DNA of 64,000 nucleotides from an uncultured Lachnospiraceae bacterium (GCA_948794795.1 CAQGLR010000020.1:1-64000); one strand, 5' to 3'; counted from the stretch's first letter, positions 17,926-27,424 are shown. Made by a program: numbers and translations. Notes: generated by a model not told the origin, from the sequence alone.

Positions 17926-19659
17926 ATGCACAAAGATTATCCAAGACCACAATTAGCCAGAAATAACTGGAAAAACTTAAATGGAATATGGCAGTTTAAA
18001 TTTGATGACAATGACACAGGGGAACAGGAAAGCTGGTATAATTCTAGCTTTGAAGACAGCTGGCAGATTAATGTTCCATTTACATATGAAACAAAATTAA
18101 GTGGAATACATGAAGAGCAATTCCATCCTGTTGTATGGTACCAGAAAAATATTACATATAAAACAACAGATAAGTATGTACTGCTTCATTTTGAAGGCGC
18201 AGATTATATTACAAAGGTATGGGTTAATGGTAAATGTGCAGGTACACACCAGGGAGGTTATTCGAGGTTTACATTTAATATTACAAAGTTTTTATCTGAA
18301 GGTGATAATAATATTACAGTCCGGGTAGAAGACAGTACAAGCTGTGTACAGCCAAGAGGCAAACAAACATGGAAAAAGGAAGGTTTTGAATGTTGGTATA
18401 CACAGACAACTGGCATATGGAAAACTGTATGGCTTGAAGAAGTTACAAAAGAATATATAGAATCTGTTAAAATTACTCCTGATATTGATAATTCAAAAGT
18501 AAAATTTGAGATAAAATTAAATGAAAAACCAGCTAGTGCATTATATCTTAGCTACTCTGTTTTTTTAGATGAAAATCTTGTAACCAGTTGCCAGTTATGT
18601 GTAAATTCAAAATACACAGAATTTGAAGCTACGGTTGCAAGTATGGAAGAACCATGGAAAATGGCTTTATGGACACCAGGAAATCCAAAACTTTATAATG
18701 CAGAGTTAATATTAGAAGGCAGTAGTGGAAAAGATGAAGTTCTTACGTATTTTGGCATGAGGAAAATATCTATAGAAGATGGAAAAGTTCTTCTTAATAA
18801 TAAACCATTTTACCAGAAATTAATCCTTGACCAAGGTTACTGGGAACAGTCTGGACTGACAGCTCCTTCCACAGAAGCATTAATAAATGATATTTCACTT
18901 ATACAGGCAGCTGGATATAACGGGCTCCGTAAACATGAAAAAATTGAGGATGAAAGGTTTCTTTACTGGTGTGATAAAAAGGGTCTTGTAGTATGGTGTG
19001 AAATGCCATCACAATATATTTTTAATAATGATACAATGGAATGTTATATAAGCCAGTGGACAAAGATTTTAAAGCAGAATTATAACCACCCATGTATTAT
19101 AACCTGGACAGCTTTTAATGAAAGCTGGGGAATTGAAAAGATTTATACAGATGTAAAACAGCAGAAATTTACAGAAAGTATTTATTATCTTACAAAAGCA
19201 TATGACCCTATGCGCCCTGTTATTTTAAATGATGGCTGGGAACATACAATATCTGATATTATTACATTACATGACTACGAGGAATCAGGAGAAACCTTTG
19301 TGAAAAGATACCAGGATAAGCCAGGTATATTAGAGAATAAAATTCCTTTTAACCATGAGCGTTATGCTTTTGCCAAAGGTTTCAGATATAATGGACAGCC
19401 AGTTATTTTAAGTGAATTTGGAGGAATTGCGCTGTCGTGTAATAATGGATGGGGATATGGGAAAAAGGAAAATTCAAGCCAGGAATTTATGGCACGTTTT
19501 GAAAATATTGTAGAAGCAGTTAAACAAACAAAGTATATTACAGGGTTCTGTTATACACAGCTTACAGATGTATACCATGAAACAAACGGGCTTTATACTA
19601 TGCAAAGAGAACCTAAAGCGGATATAGAAAAAATCAGGCAGATACATCAAAAAATATAA
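17926..19659 (+). CDS. Glycoside hydrolase family 2 protein
   Basis: A 577-aa cytoplasmic enzyme (no signal peptide) with the three-domain layout of family 2: a sugar-binding jelly roll (residues 1-170, with VPFTYET and YITKVWVNGKCAGTHQGGY), an immunoglobulin-like domain, and a TIM barrel from about residue 270. The acid/base Glu is in AFNESWG and the nucleophile Glu in ILSEFGG, so it should be active. It is shorter than LacZ and closest in layout to beta-glucuronidase or beta-galactosidase-like members; the true substrate cannot be told. No sugar transporter is adjacent. Confidence 0.9.
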   Translation: MHKDYPRPQLARNNWKNLNGIWQFKFDDNDTGEQESWYNSSFEDSWQINVPFTYETKLSGIHEEQFHPVVWYQKNITYKTTDKYVLLHFEGADYITKVWVNGKCAGTHQGGYSRFTFNITKFLSEGDNNITVRVEDSTSCVQPRGKQTWKKEGFECWYTQTTGIWKTVWLEEVTKEYIESVKITPDIDNSKVKFEIKLNEKPASALYLSYSVFLDENLVTSCQLCVNSKYTEFEATVASMEEPWKMALWTPGNPKLYNAELILEGSSGKDEVLTYFGMRKISIEDGKVLLNNKPFYQKLILDQGYWEQSGLTAPSTEALINDISLIQAAGYNGLRKHEKIEDERFLYWCDKKGLVVWCEMPSQYIFNNDTMECYISQWTKILKQNYNHPCIITWTAFNESWGIEKIYTDVKQQKFTESIYYLTKAYDPMRPVILNDGWEHTISDIITLHDYEESGETFVKRYQDKPGILENKIPFNHERYAFAKGFRYNGQPVILSEFGGIALSCNNGWGYGKKENSSQEFMARFENIVEAVKQTKYITGFCYTQLTDVYHETNGLYTMQREPKADIEKIRQIHQKI

Positions 19660-19663
19660 AAAC

Positions 19664-19800
19664 AAAAAAGAGCTGCCGCACTAAGGCATATTTGAAAATT
19701 GCTTTTTATTAAGTAGAAAGCACACAATATATGATATCTGTTACAATTTATATCAATTATATATTGTTATAGTTTTTCTTAATGCGGCAGCTTTTTTATT
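19664..19800. terminator. Interrupted bidirectional terminator hairpin
   Basis: AAAAAAGAGCTGCCGCACTAAG and CTTAATGCGGCAGCTTTTTT would form a strong terminator for both convergent genes, but the arms are about 95 bases apart. The loop starts with GGCATATTTGAAAATTGCTT, similar to the ends of the MITE-like element at 3038, so the loop may hold a decayed insertion. Confidence 0.6.
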
Positions 19801-19802
19801 TA

Positions 19803-20423
19803 TTAGTTTCTTATAAAATTCATTGGCTGGAATGGTTCCTTTTCTGGAAGTCCATATTTTTCTTTGCCAAGTGCAATACTTTTCATAAGAAATGCCATAT
19901 TTTGTGCAAGTGTCCTCATTGTCTGTAAACCTTCTATATCTTTGGCGGCTTCGCCTGCTTCACGTCCATGTATGCTGTTCCAGTACTGGCTTGATGCAAC
20001 TGGCATACCAGAAATTGTGAAGAATTTATTTAATTCATCAAATGTTGATGATAGTCCTCCTCTTCTGGCGGCTACAACACTTGCACCAACTTTCATTGTT
20101 TTATCAAAAGATGTGCTGTAAAAAAGACGGGTAAGGAATGCAACAAGGGTTGCATTGGCAGATGCATAATAAACAGGGCTTCCAGCAACCAATCCATCAC
20201 ATTCTTCAAATTTAGCAACAGTTTCATTAACAATATCATTAAATACACATTTACCATTTGTCCTGCATGAGCCACAGGCTATACAGCTTCTGATATCTTT
20301 ATTTCCAATATGTAATATTTCTGTTTCAATATTTTCTTTGGCAAAGACTTTTTCCATCTCATGTAAGGCTATATAGGTGTTTCCGTTAGCTCTTGGGCTT
20401 CCGTTAATCATTAAAACTTTCAT
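19803..20423 (-). CDS. NADPH-dependent FMN reductase / iron-sulfur flavoprotein-like
   Basis: A 206-aa flavodoxin-like oxidoreductase. It begins MKVLMINGSPRANGNTYIAL, the FMN phosphate-binding loop, and carries CIACGSCRTNGKC near residues 47-59, the compact Cys motif of the iron-sulfur flavoprotein (Isf) group, although some relatives have the Cys residues without a cluster. GSPVYYASANATL is the second flavin-contacting segment. It probably moves electrons from NAD(P)H to an unknown acceptor. It is transcribed towards the family 2 glycosidase. Confidence 0.88.
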   Translation of the reverse strand: MKVLMINGSPRANGNTYIALHEMEKVFAKENIETEILHIGNKDIRSCIACGSCRTNGKCVFNDIVNETVAKFEECDGLVAGSPVYYASANATLVAFLTRLFYSTSFDKTMKVGASVVAARRGGLSSTFDELNKFFTISGMPVASSQYWNSIHGREAGEAAKDIEGLQTMRTLAQNMAFLMKSIALGKEKYGLPEKEPFQPMNFIRN

Positions 20424-20510
20424 TTTACAAATCCTTTCTTTTGGGAATTTCCCGTTCTTTGATATTGCTAATTATATCATATAAGTTTTATAATTACTAT
20501 AATTAATATT

Positions 20511-20759
20511 TTTGAGTTTCCCCATTTTTTAAATTACACAAAGACTATATTGCTCTGGCAAGTTCCAAATGTTTTACCAAAAAGCAGCTGTTATGGGGAC
20601 GCTGGTGCTTAAGCCTTGTTCTCAATGCTTAAGCACCATTGCGTATCCCATCCAAGCGAAATGCGGGCAAAGCCATGTGCTACATGGCTTTTTGTTGGTA
20701 AAATTTTGGAATTGCCAGAGCTACATAACTTGTGTATTAAAAAAATGGGGAAACTCAAA
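20511..20759. repeat. MITE-like palindromic element, copy 2
   Basis: The core is shared with the element at 3038 (GCTCTGGCAAGTTCCAAATG, TTTTACCA, a GCTTAAGCACCA stretch, CATCCAAGCG and TTGGAATTGCCAGAG). The ends differ: TTTGAGTTTCCCCATTTTTT on the left with its inverted partner AAAAAATGGGGAAACTCAAA on the right. So a common palindromic core is bounded by two kinds of terminal repeats in one genome. It lies between the flavoprotein and cupin genes. An open frame at 20569-20946 crosses it but is not a real gene. Confidence 0.7.
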
Positions 20760-20800
20760 TTTTTATAATATTCATCCTGGTTATAAAATATTACTTTCTA

Positions 20801-21238
20801 TTATCCAAGTTTCCCATATTCTTCATCTGTTACAGGTTCACACCATTCATTTGAAGTTTCTTCCCCTGGTACTTCTACAGAAATATGCGAAAACCAGGAG
20901 CCAGCTTTGGCACCATGCCAGTGTTTTACACCAGCAGGAATTGTAATTACCGTTCCTGGCAGCAGGCTTACAGCCTGTTCTCCTTTTTCCTGGTACCAGC
21001 CTTCACCAGCTGTACATATTAAAATCTGTCCGCCGCCTTTTGCTGCATGATGTATATGCCAGTTATTGCGGCATCCTGGCTCAAAAGTTACATTTGCTAA
21101 GAATACTGGGCTTTTACCTGGTTCTGTAAGTGGGTTTAAGAATGATGCACCTGTAAAATACTGTGCAAAATTTACATTATCCTGTCCTTTGCCAAATATA
21201 TTTACTTTATTAAATTCTGCTTCATCTGGATATTTCAT
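20801..21238 (-). CDS. Cupin domain protein
   Basis: A 145-aa single-domain cupin. The metal-site motifs are NWHIHHAAKGGGQILICTAG and, in the second motif, PAGVKHWHGA, so the His ligands are intact. Proteins of this size are often annotated as carboxymuconolactone decarboxylase-associated or sugar-binding cupins; the function is not determined. The start at MKYPDEAEF is preferred because AAGGAG then lies nine bases upstream, while the ATG three codons earlier touches it. The next gene upstream is a broken aldo/keto reductase, and such pairs often share an operon. Confidence 0.82.
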   Translation of the reverse strand: MKYPDEAEFNKVNIFGKGQDNVNFAQYFTGASFLNPLTEPGKSPVFLANVTFEPGCRNNWHIHHAAKGGGQILICTAGEGWYQEKGEQAVSLLPGTVITIPAGVKHWHGAKAGSWFSHISVEVPGEETSNEWCEPVTDEEYGKLG

Positions 21239-21289
21239 TTTATACATCTCCTTATTTGTTTATATTTATTTAGAAAAATATTTTATTGT

Positions 21290-21640
21290 TTAATCATGTA
21301 TTTTCCATCCATTCAGCCATTTTGCAGTTTCAGCAAGGCTGTGGTCAATAATTTCACTGTGTCCAAGGTCAAGCGCATTGATTGCTGCCATATCTTCATC
21401 ACTTAACTGGAAATCCCATATATCCAGGTTTTCTTCCATACGTTCTTTATGCGTGGATTTTGGTATAATTACAACACCTCTCTGTATATTCCAGCGCAGG
21501 GCAGTCTGTGCAGCAGTTTTATTATATTTAGAACCAATGTTTGTAAGGACTGGATGGGTAAATATACCATGTTTTCCTTCTGCCATTGGCCCCCATGCTT
21601 CAGGCTGTACACCAATTGCCTGTAGCAGTAATGTTATTTT
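21290..21640 (-). pseudogene. Aldo/keto reductase, C-terminal fragment
   Basis: Only about the last 115 residues of an aldo/keto reductase remain. The frame reads back through IGVQPEAWGPMAEGKHGIF, then AAQTALRWNIQRGVVIIPKS, KERMEENLDIWDF and LDLGHSEIIDH. The catalytic Asp, Tyr and Lys and the first half of the barrel are absent; upstream of about 21640 the sequence turns into AT-rich non-coding DNA. The methionine at 21586 is not a real start. It is probably the result of a deletion that also removed the gene's promoter. Confidence 0.8.
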
Positions 21641-21840
21641 GTAAATGTCCAGATAAAAAGATTACAATAAACTTTTCTTTATGCTATAATATAGTGCAGT
21701 TTCTTTAAATCTTTTGTTGTTTTTTATTATAATGATTTTTATATTAATGTACACTATATTATTTTTATGCTGCATAACCATTTGTTTATGCTTAGTAATA
21801 TAAGAAGAACAGGTTGAAAAATGCGTTAGGGGGGATTATT

Positions 21841-22716
21841 ATGGATATTACACAACTTCAGTATTTTAAAATAATTGCTGAAACAGGTTCACTTACAAAA
21901 GCAGCTGGAATATTACATATTTCACAGCCTGCGATGAGTGCTATGCTTAAAAAATTTGAACAAGAGCTGGAGGTAGAGCTTTTTGACAGAAGCCCGAACC
22001 GGATTTGTTTAAATAAAACAGGTGAAATTGCTTTAGTACATGTTAATAATATTTTGCAGGATGTTGAACAGATGAAATCTGATTTGTTAAGTACCACACA
22101 AAAAAACATTACAATATCAGCAGCTTTTTGTGACCCAGGAGTACGCTGGTTCTGTGTTCCAAGATTTTCTGTTGCATATCCTGGAATTAAAATAAAAGAT
22201 GAATTATATGAAGATGAAGATATTACAGGACTCCTTGCAGAAAGAGTTTATGACCTTGCTGTCACTCCTTGGAAGATACAGGCAAAAGGTATACAAAGCC
22301 TGCCATTCCTTAAAGACAGGGTATTTCTTTCTGTGCCAGATGGAAACAGCCTGGCAGGCTGTAAAAGTATTTCTTTAAAAGATATTCCAGCACAGACTCT
22401 TTTATATCCACAGATTGGCGGACATTTTCTTGCACAAATTGAAAAAATTATTATAGAAAATAATCTTCCAGTTACTATTATAAAAAATGAATATAATATT
22501 ACACAATATTTAATACGTACAACAAATTTCCTTGCCACTATATCAACACTTTCAATGGAGCTTAGAAATGATGGCACACATAGGAAACTGGTTCCTATGG
22601 ATGACCCGGAATTAAATATTATTTATTATATATCTTTTTTTAAAAGTAACAGGAATAAAATAGAGAATTTTCTTATGTGGGCAGAAGAATGTAAAAATTC
22701 TTTTAAAGAGTTGTAA
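21841..22716 (+). CDS. LysR family transcriptional regulator
   Basis: A 291-aa LysR-type regulator. The N-terminal winged HTH is clear (DITQLQYFKIIAETGSLTKAA, here cut short, followed by LHISQPAMSAMLKKFEQELEVELFDRS). The C-terminal part is a periplasmic-binding-like effector domain. The start at MDITQLQYF has GGGGGG six bases upstream; nine extra codons upstream are unlikely. It diverges from the cupin/aldo-keto reductase side, the classical position for a LysR regulator of those genes. That link is weaker now that the reductase is broken. Confidence 0.9.
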   Translation: MDITQLQYFKIIAETGSLTKAAGILHISQPAMSAMLKKFEQELEVELFDRSPNRICLNKTGEIALVHVNNILQDVEQMKSDLLSTTQKNITISAAFCDPGVRWFCVPRFSVAYPGIKIKDELYEDEDITGLLAERVYDLAVTPWKIQAKGIQSLPFLKDRVFLSVPDGNSLAGCKSISLKDIPAQTLLYPQIGGHFLAQIEKIIIENNLPVTIIKNEYNITQYLIRTTNFLATISTLSMELRNDGTHRKLVPMDDPELNIIYYISFFKSNRNKIENFLMWAEECKNSFKEL

Positions 22717-22757
22717 AGTATATATTTATATTAGTAACAGAATGGAGGTTTATAAAT

Positions 22758-23153
22758 ATGGATAAGTGTGTTTTTTGCCATAAAGAAGAAATAATAACTG
22801 GATTTATTTATGAAGATGAAAAAGTAATGGCATTTATGGATATGGATCCTGTTAATGAAGGTCATGTTTTAATTGTTACGAAAGAGCATTATCTTGATAT
22901 TGATGAAATTCCTGATGATATCCTTGCACATTTAATAGTAATATCAAAGAAAATTGTTTCAGCTTTAAAAGAAATATATAATCCTGATGGTTATAGTATT
23001 ATGCAGAATGGTGGCAGATTTAATGATACTGGACATTTCCATCTGCATATTTTCCCAAGATATGAAGATGATGGTTTTGGATGGACGTATAGTGATAATT
23101 GTAAAGATGTAAATGCAGAAATTGCAAAAAGGATACGTGACAGAATTAGTTAA
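22758..23153 (+). CDS. HIT family nucleotide-binding protein
   Basis: A 131-aa histidine triad protein, a nucleotide phosphoramidase or hydrolase. The triad is HFHLHIFPR near residue 96. CVFCHKEE at the N-terminus is the Cys pair found in many bacterial HIT proteins, and NEGHVLIVTKEHY is the usual core. It lies 41 bases after the LysR gene with AATGGAGG upstream, so it could be read from the same message. Confidence 0.92.
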   Translation: MDKCVFCHKEEIITGFIYEDEKVMAFMDMDPVNEGHVLIVTKEHYLDIDEIPDDILAHLIVISKKIVSALKEIYNPDGYSIMQNGGRFNDTGHFHLHIFPRYEDDGFGWTYSDNCKDVNAEIAKRIRDRIS

Positions 23154-23265
23154 ATCATGGTTTGTTTGCAAAATGTGTGCATCCAGCGTTGAAAACGCTG
23201 TTGTTACTGGTCACGGAGTAAACAGTGGCCATTATAGTGAAAAGTAATAAAAATTTATAGAAATA
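23153..23265 (+). other. Two hairpins upstream of the T-box
   Basis: CAGCGTTGAAAACGCTG (around 23185) is a perfect 7-bp hairpin, followed by TGGTCAC-GGAGTAAACA-GTGGCCA. They may end the HIT transcript or belong to the leader region; neither is followed by a T-run. Confidence 0.4.
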
Positions 23266-23269
23266 TTGT

Positions 23270-23722
23270 TGCAACTTATAAAAATATATGCTAGAATATG
23301 TTTTATTCTTAGTTACTTAGTAACTGGCAATAGTATTAAAGGCTTAGAACATGTGGGCAGAAGTTTTTCTGCCAAGCAGGTGTATGGTTTGTCTGTACAG
23401 AGAGAGGGTGTCACCGGCTGCAAGCACCTTTATAGATGCATATACTGGATTTCCCATGGGAGCTGTGTTCCTGAAGATAGTGTTGTTAATATAAATATAT
23501 TATTTTATATAAGATTGTGTAGGGAACAACGTTTTGCATGCGTTATATGTATAATAAGAGTCTATAAAGAGTACAGTTTTTACATGTTAATTTATGTATT
23601 AGCCAGACAGGTTATATTTGTTTTGGTTCTTTATGTAAGGCTGTGCATATAAATTATAGAAAACAGGGTGGTACCACGGTAATTCCGTCCCTGCCGTTTA
23701 TACGGCAGGGGCTTTTTTTTGC
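23270..23722 (+). promoter_or_regulatory. T-box leader controlling pheST
   Basis: A tRNA-sensing riboswitch. The hallmark T-box sequence AGGGTGGTACCACGG lies at 23665-23679. It is followed by the terminator hairpin CCCTGCCGTTTATACGGCAGGG with a run of T at 23713-23720. The upstream part has AGAGAGGGTGTCACCGGCTG, typical of the distal stem I region. A candidate Phe specifier TTC is at 23468-23470, followed by CTGAAG. Uncharged tRNA-Phe should stabilise the antiterminator and switch on pheS and pheT. The 5' boundary is estimated. Confidence 0.9.
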
Positions 23723-23815
23723 AAAAATATTGTCTGGCATGCCAGATACTTCAGGGAATTGCTGTAATGTAAATATATATTGGTACTTGAAGAATTAAAG
23801 AAAGGAAAATATGAA

Positions 23816-24835
23816 ATGAAAGACAAATTAAAGAAAATCATGGATAATGCCCTGGCACAGATTGAAGAGTCGGAGCAGCTTGATAAGCTGAATGATATTA
23901 AGGTTTCTTTTTTAGGAAAGAAAGGTGAGCTTACATCACTGCTTAAGTCTATGAAAGATATTGCACCAGAAGACAGGCCAAAAGCAGGGCAGATGGTAAA
24001 TGAAGCAAGGACTAAGATTAATGAGAAGCTTGAAGCTAAGAAAAAAGAATTTGAACAGGCACTTCTTGAAGAAAAACTTGAAAGGGAAAAAATAGATGTT
24101 ACACTTCCTGGAACAAGGCTTGCAGAAGGACACCGCCACCCTAATACTATAACACTTGAAGAGGTCGAGAATATATTTATTGGAATGGGCTATAAAGTAG
24201 TTGAAGGGCCAGAAATTGAAAAAGATTATTATAACTTTGAAGCACTTAATATACCTGCAAACCATCCTGCAAAAGATGAGCAGGATACATTCTATATTAC
24301 ACAGGATATTCTTCTGCGTACACAAACTTCTTCTGTACAGGTACACGAAATGGAAAAAGGAGAGCTTCCAATAAGGATGATAGCACCAGGCAGGGTTTTC
24401 CGTTCTGATGAAATGGATGCTACACATTCACCTACATTCCACCAGATAGAGGGCCTTGTAATAGACAAAGGCATTACATTTGCAGACCTTAAGGGGACAT
24501 TGCAGGAATTTGCTAAAAGGCTTTTTGGAGAAGATACAAGGATTAAATTCAGGCCCCATCATTTCCAGTTCACAGAACCTAGTGCAGAAGTTGATGTTTC
24601 ATGCTTTAAATGCGGCGGTAAAGGATGCCGTTTCTGCAAGGGTTCAGGCTGGGTTGAGATACTTGGCTGCGGTATGGTACATCCACATGTACTTGAAATG
24701 AGCGGCATTGACCCAGAAGAGTACACAGGCTTTGCATTTGGTGTAGGGCTTGAACGTATTGCGTTATTTAAGTATGAAATTGATGATATGAGGCTGTTAT
24801 ATGAGAATGATATGCGTTTTCTTAAACAATTCTAA
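23816..24835 (+). CDS. pheS: Phenylalanine-tRNA ligase alpha subunit
   Basis: Catalytic subunit that charges tRNA-Phe; it acts as an alpha2-beta2 tetramer with PheT. The 339-aa length is normal. It has an N-terminal coiled coil (1-90) and the class II core with motif 2-like FRSDEMDATHSPTFHQIEG and motif 3 GFAFGVGLERIALF. GGKGCRFCKGSGW is the Cys-containing insertion common in Firmicutes. The start at MKDKLKKIM is set by AAAGGA nine bases upstream; a TTG 12 codons earlier is less likely. It sits directly after the T-box leader and before pheT. Confidence 0.96.
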   Translation: MKDKLKKIMDNALAQIEESEQLDKLNDIKVSFLGKKGELTSLLKSMKDIAPEDRPKAGQMVNEARTKINEKLEAKKKEFEQALLEEKLEREKIDVTLPGTRLAEGHRHPNTITLEEVENIFIGMGYKVVEGPEIEKDYYNFEALNIPANHPAKDEQDTFYITQDILLRTQTSSVQVHEMEKGELPIRMIAPGRVFRSDEMDATHSPTFHQIEGLVIDKGITFADLKGTLQEFAKRLFGEDTRIKFRPHHFQFTEPSAEVDVSCFKCGGKGCRFCKGSGWVEILGCGMVHPHVLEMSGIDPEEYTGFAFGVGLERIALFKYEIDDMRLLYENDMRFLKQF

Positions 24836-24862
24836 ATAATAATAGAAACCAGGAGGATTAAA

Positions 24863-27301
24863 ATGGATACATCATTATCATGGATAAAAGCATATGTGCC
24901 AGACCTTAACTGCAGTGCGCAGGAATATACTGACGCAATGACACTGTCAGGCACAAAAGTTGAGGGATATAAAGAATTTGACAAAAACCTTGACAAAATA
25001 ATAGTAGGAAAAATAAATAAAATAGAAAAGCATCCTGATGCAGATAAACTTGTTGTATGCCAGGTGCAGGTTGATGGAAATGGTACAGAAGTACAGATTG
25101 TAACAGGTGCCCCAAATGTTAAAGAAGGACAGAAGGTTCCTGTTGTCCTTGAAGGCGGGCATGTTGCAAGTTCCCATAAGGACGGGGAATCAGAAGACGG
25201 TTTTAAAATTAAGAAGGGTAAACTGCGTGGTGTTATGTCATATGGCATGATGTGCTCTATTGAAGAACTTGGTTCTAATTCTAATATGTATCCTGATGCA
25301 GACCCAGACGGGATATATATACTTAGTGATAACCCAGAATATGCAGATGCAGAAATTGGTTCTGATGCAATAGGGCTTCTTGGGCTTCACGATGTAGTAT
25401 TTGAATATGAGATAACATCAAACCGTGTTGACTGCTTTGGTGTACTGGGAATAGCACGTGAAGCAGCAGCAACATTTGGAAAGAAATTTATACCTCCTGT
25501 AGTAACACAGACAGGTAATAATGAAGATGTAAATAATTATATAAAAGTAGAAGTAGAGAATCCGGAACTTTGTCCAAGATATACTGCAAGGGTGGTTAAA
25601 AATATAAAACTTGCACCATCACCAGAGTGGATGCAGAGACGCCTTGCATCTGTAGGTATAAGGCCGATTAATAATATAGTAGATATTACAAACTATGTTA
25701 TGGAAGAGTACGCACAGCCTATGCACGCATATGACCTTGATACTATCGAAGACAGGAAAATTATAGTAAGAAAAGCAGGCAAAGGGGAGAAATTTACAAC
25801 ACTTGACGGGCAGGAGAGAGAGCTTGATGATACAATGCTTATGATATGTGACGGCAGGAAACCTATAGGCATTGCAGGTATTATGGGCGGCGAAAACTCA
25901 ATGATTACAGATAATGTAACTACAATGCTTTTTGAAGCAGCAACATTTGATGGTACTAATATACGCCTTTCAGGAAAGAAACTTGGCATGCGCACTGATG
26001 CACAGGCTAAATTTGAAAAAGGGCTTGATCCCAATAATGCAATGGAAGCAATGAACCGTGCCTGCCAGCTGGTTGAAGAACTTGGTGCAGGTGAAGTTGT
26101 AGGTGGTGCTGTCGATTTCTACCCAGTGAAAAAAGAACCTGTAACAATATCATATGATGCCGCAAAGATTAATGCACTTCTTGGTACAGATATACCTGAA
26201 GAAGAAATGGTAAAATATTTTGAAACAATAGATTTAATAACTGACAGGGATAAAAAAATTGTTACAGTACCTACATGGAGACAGGACCTTGAACGTATGG
26301 CAGACCTTGCAGAAGAAGTTGCACGTTTCTATGGTTATGATAAAATACCTGTTACACTTCCAAAGAGTTCAGCAACAGCAGGAGGTGTTACAGAAAAGCT
26401 CAGGTTTGAAAAAATAGCAAGGGCAGCAGCAGAAGGATATGGCTTCTCTGAAGGAATGACATACTCATTTGAGAGTCCTAAGGTTTATGATAAATTATGC
26501 CTTGCAGAAGATGATGCACTTAGGAAAAGCATACGTATAAGTAACCCTCTTGGTGAAGATTATAGTGTAATGCGTACATCAGCGCTTGGAGGCATGTTAT
26601 CATCACTTGCAATTAATTATAATAGAAGAAATAAGAATGTACGTCTTTATGAAATTGCTAATGTATATATTCCAAAAGAACTTCCACTTTCAGGACTTCC
26701 TGATGAGCGTACACAGCTTACACTTGGAATGTATGGTGATGGAGATTTCTTTACAATGAAAGGTGTAGTGCAGGCTGTCCTTAATAAACTTGGACTTAAT
26801 GAAATGGCAGAATACAAGCCATGCACAGACAGGAAGTATCTTCATCCAGGCAGGCAGGCAGAGGTTATATATAAAGGGCAGATGGTAGCTTATATTGGTG
26901 AAGTACATCCATCTGTACAGAAGAATTTTGAAATTGGTGAAAGAGTTTATATAGCAGTAATTGATATGAAAACAGCATGTGCAATGTCTGGTACTGGAAT
27001 AAAATACCAGGGTATTCCTAAATTCCCTGCAATCACACGTGATATCAGCCTTACAATGAAACAGGAAGTGACAGCAGGTGAAGTTGAGGAAATTATAAGG
27101 ACAAAAGGTGGAAAACTTTTGGAATCATATGAACTTTTTGATATATATGAAGGTTCACAAATTCTTAAAGGATATAAATCACTTGCATATAAAATAGTAT
27201 TCAGGGCAGCAGACAGGACACTGACAGATGATGAAGCAGGAAAAGTTATGGATAAGATAATTTCTTCACTTGCAGAAAAGGAAGTAGTGCTGCGCCAGTA
27301 A
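24863..27301 (+). CDS. pheT: Phenylalanine-tRNA ligase beta subunit
   Basis: An 812-aa subunit with tRNA-binding and editing functions. The domains in order are an N-terminal segment, an EMAP/OB-like tRNA-binding fold (about 40-155, with HPDADKLVVCQV), the B3/B4 editing domain (about 215-395), B5, a catalytic-like module (about 485-680) and the C-terminal ferredoxin-fold anticodon-binding domain (about 715-812, with KFPAITRDISL). AGGAGG precedes the ATG. It is cotranscribed with pheS, 27 bases downstream. Confidence 0.97.
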   Translation: MDTSLSWIKAYVPDLNCSAQEYTDAMTLSGTKVEGYKEFDKNLDKIIVGKINKIEKHPDADKLVVCQVQVDGNGTEVQIVTGAPNVKEGQKVPVVLEGGHVASSHKDGESEDGFKIKKGKLRGVMSYGMMCSIEELGSNSNMYPDADPDGIYILSDNPEYADAEIGSDAIGLLGLHDVVFEYEITSNRVDCFGVLGIAREAAATFGKKFIPPVVTQTGNNEDVNNYIKVEVENPELCPRYTARVVKNIKLAPSPEWMQRRLASVGIRPINNIVDITNYVMEEYAQPMHAYDLDTIEDRKIIVRKAGKGEKFTTLDGQERELDDTMLMICDGRKPIGIAGIMGGENSMITDNVTTMLFEAATFDGTNIRLSGKKLGMRTDAQAKFEKGLDPNNAMEAMNRACQLVEELGAGEVVGGAVDFYPVKKEPVTISYDAAKINALLGTDIPEEEMVKYFETIDLITDRDKKIVTVPTWRQDLERMADLAEEVARFYGYDKIPVTLPKSSATAGGVTEKLRFEKIARAAAEGYGFSEGMTYSFESPKVYDKLCLAEDDALRKSIRISNPLGEDYSVMRTSALGGMLSSLAINYNRRNKNVRLYEIANVYIPKELPLSGLPDERTQLTLGMYGDGDFFTMKGVVQAVLNKLGLNEMAEYKPCTDRKYLHPGRQAEVIYKGQMVAYIGEVHPSVQKNFEIGERVYIAVIDMKTACAMSGTGIKYQGIPKFPAITRDISLTMKQEVTAGEVEEIIRTKGGKLLESYELFDIYEGSQILKGYKSLAYKIVFRAADRTLTDDEAGKVMDKIISSLAEKEVVLRQ

Positions 27302-27372
27302 ATGTTATTCCTGTTTATAGTGGTAAAGGCAGGGATTTGCAAACTTTCCTGGTAAAATAATTTTAAATATGC

Positions 27373-27424
27373 GCACACCAGATAGCTGTTAGTATAATGA
27401 CAGATACTATCTGGTGTGTTTTAG
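27373..27424 (+). terminator. Terminator after pheT
   Basis: GCACACCAGATAG pairs with CTATCTGGTGTG, followed by TTTTAG. An inner inverted repeat (CTGTTAGTATAATGACAG) extends the stem. Confidence 0.7.

Noticed and set aside
20569..20946. 125-codon open frame across the 20.5-kb repeat
   Set aside because: It covers a palindromic repeat and the antisense of the cupin gene; no ribosome binding site or family.
23266..23652. 128-codon open frame upstream of pheS
   Set aside because: It lies entirely in the T-box leader, and its sequence is explained by the RNA structure.
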